Shown here piece after piece: positions 7,815 through 16,669 of a stretch of DNA of 64,000 bases. The notes under the pieces are model-generated. The model was not told where the DNA came from. It saw only the letters and a list, made by a program, of their open reading frames with translations, and made no database searches. The position numbers and the translations under genes are program-made. The DNA comes from Afifellaceae bacterium. Lineage in GTDB: Bacteria; Pseudomonadota; Alphaproteobacteria; Rhizobiales; Afifellaceae. Each line of letters begins with the position of its first letter. Positions within the stretch are counted from its first letter, which is position 1. The stretch is from NCBI GenBank assembly GCA_028281235.1, contig JANQKG010000002.1, positions 35,849 through 99,848 on the forward strand, written 5' to 3'.

Positions 7815-10800
7815 TTATTCAGCAGCCGGCCGCGAGACGCTCCATTGCGACATCAGGGCTCGAAGTGCGGCGGGCTTGAGCGGTTTGTTGAGCACGCGGA
7901 TGCCGGCCTTCAGTGCGCGCTCGCGCAGCTCCGGAGACCGATTGGCGGTGACGAGAATGGCGGGAATGTCGGCGCCGAGCTTCCAGCGTATGTCGGCGAC
8001 CGCTGTCAGCCCGTCGCTTTCGTCCAGGTGATAGTCGATCAGCATGAGGTCGGGAATGTCATCGGGCCGGCTGAGCAGGCGCAGCGCCTCGCGTGCGGTC
8101 TTGGCGACGACGGGGGCGCATCCCCAGCCGGAGAGCAGCGCCGTCATGCCGGAGAGAATGCGTTCGTCGTTGTCGATGCACAGAACTTGCAATCCGATTG
8201 CGAGCGGCTGGTCGGAAAGCGCTTCCGCCGCCGGCTGAGCGGTCGGCACATCGGCGGCGAGGGGTACGGCGAGGCTGATGCGCGTGCCTTTGCCGGGCAC
8301 GGAAGCGAGCGAGACGTCGATGCCGAGCACCTTGGCGATGCGTTCCACGATCGACAGGCCGAGCCCAAGTCCAGGGGCAATGCGAGCGCCGGTCTCGAGG
8401 CGGCGGAACTCGGCGAAGATCAGCTCCTGTTCTTCCGGCGCAATGCCGATCCCGGTGTCCACGATCTCGATGAAGACGCGCCGTCGCTTACGTCGACAGC
8501 CAACGAGCACGTGGCCGTTGGGGGCGTATTTTATGGCGTTGGATACGAGGTTGAGGATGAGCCGCGTCAGGAGCTGCGGGTCGGTCTGAACCGCCAGGCT
8601 GCACGGCACGACCTTGAGCGTTACGCCGCGGTCGCGCGCCTCGGCGGAAAAGTCCACGGCGATACGGTCGAGAATGTCCTGCAGGGGGACGGGGCGCTTG
8701 TTGGGCTGCAAACTGCCGGTGTCGAGGCGGGATATTTCAAGGACGGCGCGCAGTATGTCCTCAACGCCGTCGAGCGCGGAGCTGAGATTGGTGGCGATCT
8801 CCGCATCCTGCGATCCTTCGGCGCGCTCCGACAGGGAAGTGGCGTAGAGGCGGGCGGCGTTGAGCGGCTGTAGAAGGTCGTGCCCGGCGGCCGAAAAGAA
8901 ACGCGTCTTGGAGAGATTGGCTTCCTCGGCGGTGGTCGTGGCGCGTTCCAGCGCGGCGTTCAGTCGTGTCAGTTCTTCGGTGCGTTCCTCAACGCGCCGC
9001 TCCAGCATGGCTTTGGAGCGGACGAGCTCCGCCTCGTTCTCAGTCTGCTCGGTGACGTCGGTAATGAGCAGCGCAAGCCCACCATCGGCAGACGGCCGAG
9101 GCTCCAGCGTCAGCACGCGGCCCGTGCCGGGATGCTTCTGGCGGATCGCGCGAATGCCGGACACCAATTCGCGCATGTGTTCCTCAGCCAGCGTGTCTGG
9201 ATTGCCGGGGCCGAACATGCGCGTGCCGGAGAGGTAGCGCAGCACTTCAAAGAGCGACAGGCCGACCTGGCCGAATTCAGCCGGCAGGTCGAGATGCTGG
9301 CGGAAGAGCCTGTTCCAGCAGATGAGCCGGTATTCGGAATCGAAGGTGGCGACACCCTGATCGACGCGGTCGAGCACGGATTGCAGAAGATCACGGTTGT
9401 ATTGAAGCGCCTGCTCCGCATCGTCGAGGAGGCGGTGTGCGTTGGCCGGGCTAGGGTCGTCGCGGTTCAGGAGCAGCGACAAGACGAGGCGGGCGGACGC
9501 CGCGCCGATGGCACTCGCTAGAAGCTGCTCGCTGAAACGCAGAATGTGGAGGTCGGCCTGTGCGTCCGCTTCAAGTGGCTGCTCCAGGCTGTCGGCGAAG
9601 CGCTCAAGGGAGCGGTTGGTGCGCTCCTCTCCAAGATAGCGCGCCACCGTTTCGCGAAGCTCGCCGACTGTCACGCTGGTGCGAACCGGTCTGAGAATCG
9701 GCAGCGGCGCCAACTCGCGCGGGACGAAGATGTTGGCCTGTAGCCGTTCAATCGGACGCGGTGCGCGGCTCAAGGAAAATGCGACGAAGAATGAGATGTT
9801 GGCGGCGAGGCTCCAGAAGACGCCGTGCGTGAACGGCTCAAAGGCGATGGCAAAGAGCGCCTGCGGCCGGAGCAATGACATGCCAAAGGGACCGGATTCG
9901 ATGAACGCAATGGGCAGAAGCCCGGCCTCCGCCAGTGTCGGGAGCAGGAGCGTGTAGACCCACACGGCAAAGCCGGCCGCCATGCCGGCGACCGCGCCGC
10001 GGGCCGTCGCCCGGCGCCACAGAAGTCCGCCGAAGAAGGCCGGCGCGAGCTGCCCGATGGCCGCGAACGCCAACAGGCCGATGGAGGCGAGCGCCGCCGT
10101 TCCGGCGACCCGGTAATAGGCGTAGCCGAGAAGCAGGATGATGATGATGGATGTGCGGCGGATGTTGAGGATGAAGCTCCCCATGTTCGACGGCAGCCAG
10201 GTTCGGCTGGTGCCGCGCAGCAGCGCCGGAACGGCGATCTCATTGGAGATCATGATGGCGAGCGCAACGCTGGCCACGATGACCATGGCGGTGGCCGCCG
10301 ATAGGCCGCCGATGAAGGCAAACAGCGTGATCAGCTCGTTGCCGGCGAGGCGTGGGATCTCCAAAACGAAGAGATCCGCGTCGACATTTCCGCCGAGCCG
10401 CAGCATGCCGGCCACGGCGATCGGCACGACAAAGATGTTGATGGCGACGAGATAGGCGGGGAAGAGCCACGCCGCGCGCCGCACTTCGCCCGGGCTGTTG
10501 TTCTCCACCACGGCGATGTGGAACTGACGCGGCAGCAACAGGCAGGCAAAAGCCGCCAGCGCCGTCTGCGCCAGCCAGCCGCCGCCCGGCAGGTCGCGCG
10601 CAAATTTCTCCGCGATTTCCGGCGTGGCGGCGGCCTGCTGATAAAGATCGGAGGGCCCGTCGAAGAGGACCCAGGTGACATAGATGCCGACGGTCAAGAA
10701 GGCGACAAGCTTCACCAGCGCTTCTACCGCAACGGCCAGCACCATGCCGTCCTGATGCTCGGTGGCGTCGGCGTGGCGGGTGCCGAACAGGATGGCGAAG

Positions 10801-11312
10801 AGCGCCAAAGCGGCCGCAACGAAGAGCGCCAGGTCGCCGATCACGGGGAAGAGCACGATGTCGCTGACGCGCGGCACCATGGTGGCGACGGAGGCGGAGA
10901 CCGCCTTGAGCTGCAAGGCGATGTAGGGGAGCACCGCGATTGCCGCGATCAGTGTTGTGACCACCGCGACGTATTGGCTCTTGCCGTAGCGCGCGCCCAT
11001 GAAGTCGGCGACGGAGGTGATGCGCTCCGCCTTTGAGACGCGCACGATATGGCGCAGCACCGGGTAGCCGACGGTGAAGAGAAGAATGGGGCCGATATAG
11101 ATCGGCAGAAAGTCGAGTCCGGTGCGCGAGGCAACGCCGACCGACCCGAAGAATGTCCACGACGTGCAATAGACGGAAATGGCGAGAGCGTAGAGCAGCG
11201 GCCGCGCCTTCGGTCGGCTCCGCTCCGCGCGACGGTCACCGAACCAGGCGACGCCGAACAGGATGGCGATATAGGCGACAGCCGATAGAACGGCGATCCA
11301 ACCGATCGGCAA
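7815..11312 (-). CDS. SSS-fused hybrid sensor histidine kinase, CrbS-like
   Basis: 1165 residues. Residues 1 to about 515 form a 12-13-segment SSS transporter-like domain. A linker follows, then a PAS-like domain about 640-755 (LDRVDQGVATFDSEYRLICWNR), a coiled coil 757-800, HisKA with phospho-acceptor His811 in AAGHDLLQPLNAARL, and an HATPase with N box near Asn925, G1 box VDTGIGIAP and G2 GLGLGLSIVER. The C-terminal receiver has phospho-acceptor Asp1093 in LMLIDYHLDESDG and Lys in VLNKPLKP. The architecture is that of CrbS/PrlS kinases, which sense acetate-like acids through the transporter domain and signal to CrbR. All catalytic residues look intact. Confidence 0.9.
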   Translation of the reverse strand: MPIGWIAVLSAVAYIAILFGVAWFGDRRAERSRPKARPLLYALAISVYCTSWTFFGSVGVASRTGLDFLPIYIGPILLFTVGYPVLRHIVRVSKAERITSVADFMGARYGKSQYVAVVTTLIAAIAVLPYIALQLKAVSASVATMVPRVSDIVLFPVIGDLALFVAAALALFAILFGTRHADATEHQDGMVLAVAVEALVKLVAFLTVGIYVTWVLFDGPSDLYQQAAATPEIAEKFARDLPGGGWLAQTALAAFACLLLPRQFHIAVVENNSPGEVRRAAWLFPAYLVAINIFVVPIAVAGMLRLGGNVDADLFVLEIPRLAGNELITLFAFIGGLSAATAMVIVASVALAIMISNEIAVPALLRGTSRTWLPSNMGSFILNIRRTSIIIILLLGYAYYRVAGTAALASIGLLAFAAIGQLAPAFFGGLLWRRATARGAVAGMAAGFAVWVYTLLLPTLAEAGLLPIAFIESGPFGMSLLRPQALFAIAFEPFTHGVFWSLAANISFFVAFSLSRAPRPIERLQANIFVPRELAPLPILRPVRTSVTVGELRETVARYLGEERTNRSLERFADSLEQPLEADAQADLHILRFSEQLLASAIGAASARLVLSLLLNRDDPSPANAHRLLDDAEQALQYNRDLLQSVLDRVDQGVATFDSEYRLICWNRLFRQHLDLPAEFGQVGLSLFEVLRYLSGTRMFGPGNPDTLAEEHMRELVSGIRAIRQKHPGTGRVLTLEPRPSADGGLALLITDVTEQTENEAELVRSKAMLERRVEERTEELTRLNAALERATTTAEEANLSKTRFFSAAGHDLLQPLNAARLYATSLSERAEGSQDAEIATNLSSALDGVEDILRAVLEISRLDTGSLQPNKRPVPLQDILDRIAVDFSAEARDRGVTLKVVPCSLAVQTDPQLLTRLILNLVSNAIKYAPNGHVLVGCRRKRRRVFIEIVDTGIGIAPEEQELIFAEFRRLETGARIAPGLGLGLSIVERIAKVLGIDVSLASVPGKGTRISLAVPLAADVPTAQPAAEALSDQPLAIGLQVLCIDNDERILSGMTALLSGWGCAPVVAKTAREALRLLSRPDDIPDLMLIDYHLDESDGLTAVADIRWKLGADIPAILVTANRSPELRERALKAGIRVLNKPLKPAALRALMSQWSVSRPAAE

Positions 11313-11457
11313 ACCAACAATCCTCCCAGCGGCCGGAGCTTAGCCTCGCTCGACGTGATTTCACAGTTGTGTTGCGGCGGGGATTGCGGCCGATGCGTGC
11401 GGGCGGCAGCATCCGGTACGGCAGAATCAATCGGCCCGGCGAAGAGGAAGAAACGAA

Positions 11458-11883
11458 ATGCTGAAAGAATTCAAAGAGTTCGCCCTTAAGGGGAATATGC
11501 TCGACATGGCGGTCGGCATCATTATCGGCGCTGCGTTCGGCGCGATCGTGTCGTCGCTTGTTGACGATGTCATCATGCCGCCCATCGGACTGGCCCTGGG
11601 CGGGGCCGATTTTTCCCAATTGTTCGTGGTGCTGAGCGGCAGCGGCGAGTTCAACACCATTGAGCAGGCCAAGGAGGCCGGGGCGGTGACCTGGAATCTG
11701 GGGCTCTTTATCAATGCCCTGATCAAGTTCGCCATCATCGCGTTCGCGGTCTTTCTTGTGGTCAAGACCATCAATCGGATGATGCGCGAAAAAGAAGAAG
11801 CGCCGGCGGAGCCTCCCGCGCCGCCGGAAGACGTCGTGCTTCTACGTGAGATCCGCGACCTGCTTTCGACGCGCGGCTCTTAA
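11458..11883 (+). CDS. mscL: Large-conductance mechanosensitive channel MscL
   Basis: 141 residues. Opens in the inner membrane under turgor to release solutes. The N-terminus [43 protein letters not shown] is the diagnostic S1/TM1 region, including the pore glycines. The periplasmic loop holds [23 protein letters not shown]2 is [26 protein letters not shown], followed by the C-terminal helix with [13 protein letters not shown]. The Shine-Dalgarno is GGAAG before AAACGAA. Length is normal. The bases after the stop (TAAAGCGTC...GCGTTTCG) resemble the left half of the repeat at 37096. Confidence 0.96.
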   Translation: MLKEFKEFALKGNMLDMAVGIIIGAAFGAIVSSLVDDVIMPPIGLALGGADFSQLFVVLSGSGEFNTIEQAKEAGAVTWNLGLFINALIKFAIIAFAVFLVVKTINRMMREKEEAPAEPPAPPEDVVLLREIRDLLSTRGS

Positions 11884-11935
11884 AGCGTCGCTGCGTTTCG
11901 ACCAGATCGCTCAAAGGCGCGCCTGGGCGGCCTGA

Positions 11936-11957
11936 GGCAGCGCCTTCGGGCGCTGCC
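11936..11957 (+). terminator. Hairpin after mscL
   Basis: A perfect 9-bp stem GGCAGCGCC / GGCGCTGCC around a TTCG tetraloop, 53 bases past the mscL stop. The following tract (GCGTTTACC) has only a short T run, so termination may be weak. Confidence 0.6.
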
Positions 11958-12023
11958 GCGTTTACCGTAAATCCTTAGAATTAACAGCAAAATAGCTCCA
12001 AAAAGCGGCTCAAATTAACACAC

Positions 12024-12039
12024 CTTAACGCCCGTTAAG
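12024..12039. promoter_or_regulatory. Palindrome CTTAAC-GCCC-GTTAAG upstream of the TadG-like gene
   Basis: A perfect 6-bp inverted repeat 70 bases before the start at 12109, in an AT-rich patch that holds further TTAAC/GTTAA copies (11981, 12015, 12055). It could be an operator. It is close to but not the same as the alphaproteobacterial CtrA site, since the spacer between TTAA cores is 6, not 7. Confidence 0.35.
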
Positions 12040-12108
12040 CTATGTCAACGAGACGTTAAAGGCGGACACGCGGAAGCCGCCGAACAGAGACGCATTTTGG
12101 AGGCCGTC

Positions 12109-13647
12109 ATGTGGAAAGTGCTCGCCAGGGCGCGACGCCGCTTTGCCGAAAATCAGTGCGGCAACGTCGCCATCCTCTTCGCCGTTACCGCCGTTCCCCT
12201 GCTTGGTCTTTTGGGCGGCGCGGTCGATCTCACGCGCCATCAGCGCCACAAAGTCGATCTCATGAACGCCATGGATTCCGCGGCCATCGCCTTGGTGCGG
12301 CGTGGCGCGGAGGATGACGCGGACGCCGATGCGTTCGTCAATGATTACATTGCCGCCATTCTCACCGGCGGGGGCAACGACCCGATGCTCAATGTCGGCC
12401 GTTTCAACGCGGTGGAAATCGACGGCGGCTATCGCATCGTGTCGGACGCGGTCATGGAGACCGCCTTCATGCCGGTGATCGGTATCCAGGAGATGCCGAT
12501 CAACCTGTCGACGGAGGTGATGACCACCGGCGGCAATTACGAAGTCGCGCTGGCGCTGGACAATACCGGCTCCATGGCGCGGCGGAACAAGATCGGCGCG
12601 CTGCGCGACGCCTCCAACCATCTGGTCGACATCCTCTACGAAGAGGACGGCGCTGCCGACCGGGTCAAGATGGCGCTGGTGCCGTTCACCACGACGGTCA
12701 ACATTCGCGGCGCGGCTTTCGATCCGAATTGGCTTGATCCGGAAGGCCTCGGCCTCGGTGTGCATCGCTTCGACGCCTATGACCGTGCCGTCAGCCGGAT
12801 CGACATTTTCGAGGCGCTCGGCGACGGAAGCGTCGGCACCGACGGGCTGCCGACTTCCTGGAAAGGCTGCGTGGAAGCGCGCGAGGGCGGCTACGACATC
12901 AACGACACGGCGCCGGGGAGCGATCCGGTGACGCGTTGGACCCCCTATCTGGCGCCGGATGGTTCCGACAGGCGCAGCTGGCCGCGCTTTGCCAGCCGAA
13001 ACTCCTATCTGAGCGATCAGACCGGAGGCCGCGGGACACCGATGGAGCGGCTGAAGAACGTCGACAAATATTTCTCGCCGATCATTCGCGCATCGTTTGA
13101 TGAAAATATCGGCCCGAACGAGAGCTGCCGTGGTCCCATCGTGGAGCTCACCAACGACCAGGGCCGCATGCGCAGCGCGATCGGCGCCATGGAGTCCGGC
13201 GGCTACACGCATATCCCGCAGGGTCTTGTCTGGGGCTGGCGTGTGCTGTCGCCGGAAGAGCCGTTCAACCAGGGCGTCGCCTACGATGAGACGACGACGC
13301 AGAAGGTGCTCGTGCTTCTGTCCGACGGCAAGAACACTTTTCCGCAGACCTACACCAGTTACGGCTATCGCTTCGGCGGCCGTCTCGCCTCCAACGAATG
13401 GGCCGGCATCCAGCGGCTGAACGAAAAGGTGACGAGCATCTGCGAGCAGGTGAAGGCGCGGGGCATTCGCCTCTACATGATCCTTCTTGAGGAGAACGAT
13501 CCGGCGACACAGCAGATCTTTGAGGATTGCGCGTCGCAGAACGACGAAGGCGAGCCTCTCTATTACGAAGTGCCGGACGCTTCGACGCTGACGGCGGTGT
13601 TTGGCGAGATCGGCACCGATCTGACGAACATCCGTATCTCGCGGTGA
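12109..13647 (+). CDS. TadG-like protein: N-terminal Tad domain plus von Willebrand A domain
   Basis: 512 residues from ATG 12109, chosen because GGAGG lies 5 bases upstream; a TTG at 12097 is the longest-frame alternative. Residues 18-70 are the Tad-type single membrane anchor (CGNVAILFAVTAVPLLGLLGGAVDLTR, then a helix DLMNAMDSAAIAL). A vWA domain follows from about residue 145: ALALDNTGSM is a MIDAS-like motif (Thr in place of the first Ser), and VLVLLSDGKNTFPQTY carries the later Asp. Related proteins belong to Flp pilus (tad) loci and are secreted or membrane-anchored. No other tad gene is nearby, so this is an orphan whose partners must be elsewhere. Confidence 0.82.
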   Translation: MWKVLARARRRFAENQCGNVAILFAVTAVPLLGLLGGAVDLTRHQRHKVDLMNAMDSAAIALVRRGAEDDADADAFVNDYIAAILTGGGNDPMLNVGRFNAVEIDGGYRIVSDAVMETAFMPVIGIQEMPINLSTEVMTTGGNYEVALALDNTGSMARRNKIGALRDASNHLVDILYEEDGAADRVKMALVPFTTTVNIRGAAFDPNWLDPEGLGLGVHRFDAYDRAVSRIDIFEALGDGSVGTDGLPTSWKGCVEAREGGYDINDTAPGSDPVTRWTPYLAPDGSDRRSWPRFASRNSYLSDQTGGRGTPMERLKNVDKYFSPIIRASFDENIGPNESCRGPIVELTNDQGRMRSAIGAMESGGYTHIPQGLVWGWRVLSPEEPFNQGVAYDETTTQKVLVLLSDGKNTFPQTYTSYGYRFGGRLASNEWAGIQRLNEKVTSICEQVKARGIRLYMILLEENDPATQQIFEDCASQNDEGEPLYYEVPDASTLTAVFGEIGTDLTNIRISR

Positions 13648-13666
13648 GTTCATCTGGGTCTAGACA

Positions 13667-13697
13667 GGAGGCGCCGGCTCGGCGCCTCCCGCTTTTA
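13667..13697 (+). terminator. Rho-independent terminator after the TadG-like gene
   Basis: A 9-bp perfect stem GGAGGCGCC / GGCGCCTCC with a 5-base loop, followed by CGCTTTTA. It starts 20 bases after the stop codon. Confidence 0.75.
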
Positions 13698-13878
13698 CCT
13701 GCTTTGCCGCCCCCCAGGCCGGCCTTTAAGGAAAAACGACAAGATGGCCTCGCCCCTTCGGCGAATCGCGGTTAAGCTCGTCCCGGTAGCATGTTTGTGC
13801 GGTCTGAAGTGCCGATGATCCTCCAAATGGCGCGCTCCGGGCGCCCGGTCTGGCCCAGGGAGGATACCGCCTGATCCG

Positions 13879-15201
13879 ATGCCGGGCTGGGAACTCCTCG
13901 TCATTGCCTTGCTGGTGTTGCTGAACGGCTTCTTCGCCATGTCGGAGCTGGCCGTCATGTCGTCGCGTCGCGCGCGGCTTGAGCACATGGCGGAAGAGCA
14001 TGTGCGCGGCGCCAAGGCGGCGCTGCAGCTCCTGGAAGAGCCGACGCGTTTTCTCTCCACGGTGCAGGTGGGCATCACGCTGGTCGGCGTCTTCGCCGGC
14101 GCGTTTTCCGGAGCGACGCTGGCGGGGCCGCTCAGCCAGGTACTGGAAGGGTCGCTCGGCACCTCCGCCTATCCGGTGGCGCTGGCGGTTGTCGTGGTGG
14201 GCATCACCTATCTGTCGCTGGTGGTCGGCGAACTCGTACCCAAGCGGATCGCCTTCAGCCGGCCTGAGCGGGTGGCCGCGCTGGTGGCGCCGTTCATGTC
14301 ACGGCTTTCCGTCGCCGGCGCGCCGATCGTGTGGGTGCTCGGCGTCTCCACGGAGGGCCTGGCCCGGCTGTTGCGTATTCCTGAGAAGCGCGAAAGCGCG
14401 GTGACGGAAGACGAGGTGCGGCGCATGATTGCAGAGGGCGCGCGCACAGGCGTCTTCCATGCGGCGGAGCGCGACATGATTGAAGGCGTGCTGAGGCTCG
14501 CAGACCGCTCTGTCACCAGCGTGATGACGCCGCGTGTCGAGGTCGACTGGATCGATCTGGATGACCCACCGGAGACCATCCGCGAGGAGATCGCGGAGAG
14601 CGGGCATTCGCGCTATCCGGCCGGCCGCAAGGGGCTCGACGAGATTGCGGGGATTGTCCACACCAAGCATCTGCTCGACCAGATGGCGCATACGGGGCGG
14701 TTCGATGTCGCCGAATCGCTCCGTCAGCCGCTCGTGGTGCATGAGGCGACACCGGTCCTGCGTATGCTGGAAATGTTCCGCGAGAACCCGGTCCACATGG
14801 CCGTGGTGGTCGACGAATATGGCGTGCTGGAGGGCATCGTCACGCCCACCGACATCCTTACCGCCATTGCCGGCGAGTTGCCCGAAGACGCGATGGATCT
14901 GGAGGAGGAATCGGCTGTGCAGCGCGACGACGGCTCATGGCTCATGGATGGGATGATCGGCATCCACGAAGCGGAGCGCCTCTTGGAGCGCAAGGACATG
15001 CGCGGCGACGGAGACTTTGAGACGCTCGCCGGGTTTGTGCTGGACCATCTCGGTCACATCCCGCAGACCGGCGAGCATTTTCAGTGGGACGGCCTGCGCT
15101 TTGAGATCGTCGACATGGACGGGCGTCGCGTCGACCGCGTGATGGTGGGAGCCGCGCCGGAGGCGGCGGCTTCGGTTTCCGATTCTGAGGTTTCCGGCTG
15201 A
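13879..15201 (+). CDS. CNNM/CorC-type transporter-like protein (hemolysin family)
   Basis: 440 residues. N-terminal CNNM (DUF21) membrane domain, about 1-190: LLVIALLVLLNGFFAMSELAVMSSRRARLEHMAEE and LVVGELVPKRIAF, the latter a conserved motif. Then a CBS pair about 205-330 (VMTPRVEVDWIDLDDPPETIREEIAESGHSRYP; HMAVVVDEYGVLEGIVTPTDIL), and a CorC_HlyC domain about 340-425 (DGMIGIHEAERLL ... FETLAGFVLDHLGHIPQTGEHF). The family is linked to Mg2+/Co2+ handling; older 'hemolysin' names are historical. A GGAGG lies 15 bases before the ATG, rather far, so the start is not certain. Confidence 0.92.
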   Translation: MPGWELLVIALLVLLNGFFAMSELAVMSSRRARLEHMAEEHVRGAKAALQLLEEPTRFLSTVQVGITLVGVFAGAFSGATLAGPLSQVLEGSLGTSAYPVALAVVVVGITYLSLVVGELVPKRIAFSRPERVAALVAPFMSRLSVAGAPIVWVLGVSTEGLARLLRIPEKRESAVTEDEVRRMIAEGARTGVFHAAERDMIEGVLRLADRSVTSVMTPRVEVDWIDLDDPPETIREEIAESGHSRYPAGRKGLDEIAGIVHTKHLLDQMAHTGRFDVAESLRQPLVVHEATPVLRMLEMFRENPVHMAVVVDEYGVLEGIVTPTDILTAIAGELPEDAMDLEEESAVQRDDGSWLMDGMIGIHEAERLLERKDMRGDGDFETLAGFVLDHLGHIPQTGEHFQWDGLRFEIVDMDGRRVDRVMVGAAPEAAASVSDSEVSG

Positions 15202-15231
15202 GGCGAGAGCCCGGCGCTAACAATCGCCCTA

Positions 15232-15310
15232 CCCCGGATTGCGCGTTGCTCCATCCGGGCTACGCGGTCCGTCAAGCCGTAGCCCGCATGGAGCGCAAGC
15301 GAAATGCGGG
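15232..15310. repeat. Inverted-repeat element (CCGGATTGCGC...GCTCC...GGGCTAC type)
   Basis: Two arms of about 30 bases, CCCGGATTGCGC...CCATCCGGGCTAC and GTAGCCCGCATGGAGCGCAAG..., are reverse complements with few mismatches. This kind of dispersed repeat is familiar from rhizobial genomes. It abuts the RIME-like fragment at 15332. Confidence 0.75.
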
Positions 15311-15331
15311 AGGATTTCATCTCTTTCGTTT

Positions 15332-15384
15332 GAGCATGATCTTATCCGAAAAGATGGTGCCCACTTTTCGGGATCATGCTCTAG
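15332..15384. repeat. RIME-like repeat, second palindrome only (copy 4)
   Basis: AGCATGATC / GATCATGCT with CCGAAAA / TTTTCGG around a changed loop (GATGGTGCCCAC). The first palindrome is absent; in its place is the unrelated inverted repeat ending at 15310. Confidence 0.85.
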
Positions 15385-15543
15385 GCTCGGCGGTTACTGG
15401 CAAGGCTTCGTTTACCGCCGGTCGAGGTGCAAGGGCGGACGAAACAATTTTCGCGATTCACGCAATGCTCCCGAAACGCCGCGCTCCTATATGCGAGTGG
15501 AAAGGGAGCTCGCCAAAGGTGCGGGCAAGGCGTTGAGGGCGAC

Positions 15544-15840
15544 ATGTCCGACAGAATGAAAGTTGCCGAAGAGATGGCCCGGATGGGCCGGGAATACGGT
15601 CAGGAGCTGGCCGCAGCGCTTGTGCTGGCGAGCCGCCGCAACGCGGCCGATCGCGGGCTGAAAAAGCAGATGGCGCGGCTTGTGCTTCATCAGATCGACG
15701 CGGCCGTGAAGCGGCTGCGCAAAGCCGGTCTGCCGGCCGATCTGGGCGATCTTTACGCGCACGGCGCCCGCCAGGGCGTGCATGACGAGCTTGTTGAGAG
15801 CGGCGCGGTCGCAGCCGACACCTATCGCCGCGCGGCCTAA
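15544..15840 (+). CDS. Small helical hypothetical protein
   Basis: 98 residues from ATG 15544 (MSDRMKVAEEMARMGREYG), preceded by GAGGG. The longer frame from 15427 reads through a Cys/Ser/Arg-rich stretch that does not look coded. Predicted mostly helical and charged (AAALVLASRRNAADRGLKKQMARLVLHQIDAAVKRLRKAGLPADLG), with no signal peptide or membrane segment. No family recognised. It is just upstream of the universal stress gene on the same strand, with a 91-base gap. Confidence 0.6.
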   Translation: MSDRMKVAEEMARMGREYGQELAAALVLASRRNAADRGLKKQMARLVLHQIDAAVKRLRKAGLPADLGDLYAHGARQGVHDELVESGAVAADTYRRAA

Positions 15841-15931
15841 TCCGCTCACTTAGAGCGACTGCTCCGCGTAGGTTTCTCGTAACGCATGTCAAGCGCTTGT
15901 CGCGGCCAAGCCGCGATGGCAGTGTCCCCGC

Positions 15932-16426
15932 ATGATGCTGCCAAGACGGGCCCACGAAGAGGGCCACAAGCGAAAGTTCCTCGTCGTCATCGACGACACG
16001 CCGGAATGCATGGTCGCGCTCTCCTTTGCCGCGCGGCGGGCCCAGCATACGGGCGGGGGCGTCGTGCTTCTCTTCGTCATCGAGCCAGAGGGCCCGCAGG
16101 GCTTTGCGGGCGTTGAGGACATCATGCGCGAGGAGGCGCGTGAGCAAGCGCAGGCCTCCTTGTCGAAATTCGCTGCCCAAGCCCGTGACGTCGCCAATCT
16201 CGACACGGAGATGGTGATCCGCGAGGGCAAGACCGCGGAAGAAATCCGCCGGCTGATTGAATCGGACGAGGATATCGCCGTCCTGGTGCTCGCCGCCGGT
16301 GAGAGTTCTGAGGGGCCGGGGCCGCTTGTCTCAGCGATTGCCGGGCGCGGGTCCGGCACTTTCCCCGTGCCGATCACCATTGTGCCGGGCACGTTGAGCG
16401 AGGATCAGATCGAGGCGATCACCTGA
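15932..16426 (+). CDS. Universal stress protein (UspA family)
   Basis: 164 residues. Alpha/beta Usp fold signs: KRKFLVVIDDTPECMVALSFAARRAQHTGGGVVLLFVIEP (first strand, Asp and helix), later TEMVIREGKTAEEIRRLI and DIAVLVLAAGESSEGPGPLVSAIAGRGSGTFPVPITIVPG. The C-terminal glycine pattern only loosely matches the G-2x-G-9x-G(S/T) ATP-binding signature, so nucleotide binding is uncertain. Start is one of two ATGs (15932 or 15935). Followed by a hairpin shared with the convergent pheT. Confidence 0.88.
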   Translation: MMLPRRAHEEGHKRKFLVVIDDTPECMVALSFAARRAQHTGGGVVLLFVIEPEGPQGFAGVEDIMREEAREQAQASLSKFAAQARDVANLDTEMVIREGKTAEEIRRLIESDEDIAVLVLAAGESSEGPGPLVSAIAGRGSGTFPVPITIVPGTLSEDQIEAIT

Positions 16427-16560
16427 GGCACCCATTTTCGCAGCCGGCGCACTGTGTGCGTATCCTGATGCCTCCATCGCACCGGAATCTGCTAAGTCAT
16501 TGATGCGCCATGTGTTCTGTCTCCGTTCCGAAGACGCGGCAGTCACAATTCGGAAAGAAC

Positions 16561-16578
16561 AGAGGGGCAACCCTCTTT
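16561..16578. terminator. Hairpin between convergent usp and pheT
   Basis: A 6-bp stem AGAGGG / CCCTCT with a GCAA loop, followed by TTTAA on the plus side and by GTTCTTT on the minus side. It may serve both genes. Confidence 0.5.
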
Positions 16579-16652
16579 AACGCGTTGAAATTACTTATTT
16601 TTCGCGTGGCGGGATCGTGACAATCCACAGGTTTTCCAAGAAAATCAATGGG

Positions 16653-16668
16653 TTAACAAGAGGTTAAC
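16653..16668. promoter_or_regulatory. CtrA-like box TTAA-N7-TTAAC
   Basis: An exact match to the alphaproteobacterial CtrA consensus, 1 base beyond the stop of pheT, in an AT-rich patch that also holds CAATCCACA (7 of 9 to a DnaA box). No gene starts just downstream, so a promoter role is unclear. Confidence 0.35.
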
Positions 16669-16669
16669 G

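Noticed and set aside
12024..12039. CtrA site upstream of the TadG-like gene
   Set aside because: The TTAA cores are 6 bases apart, not 7, so it does not match the consensus; kept only as a palindrome.
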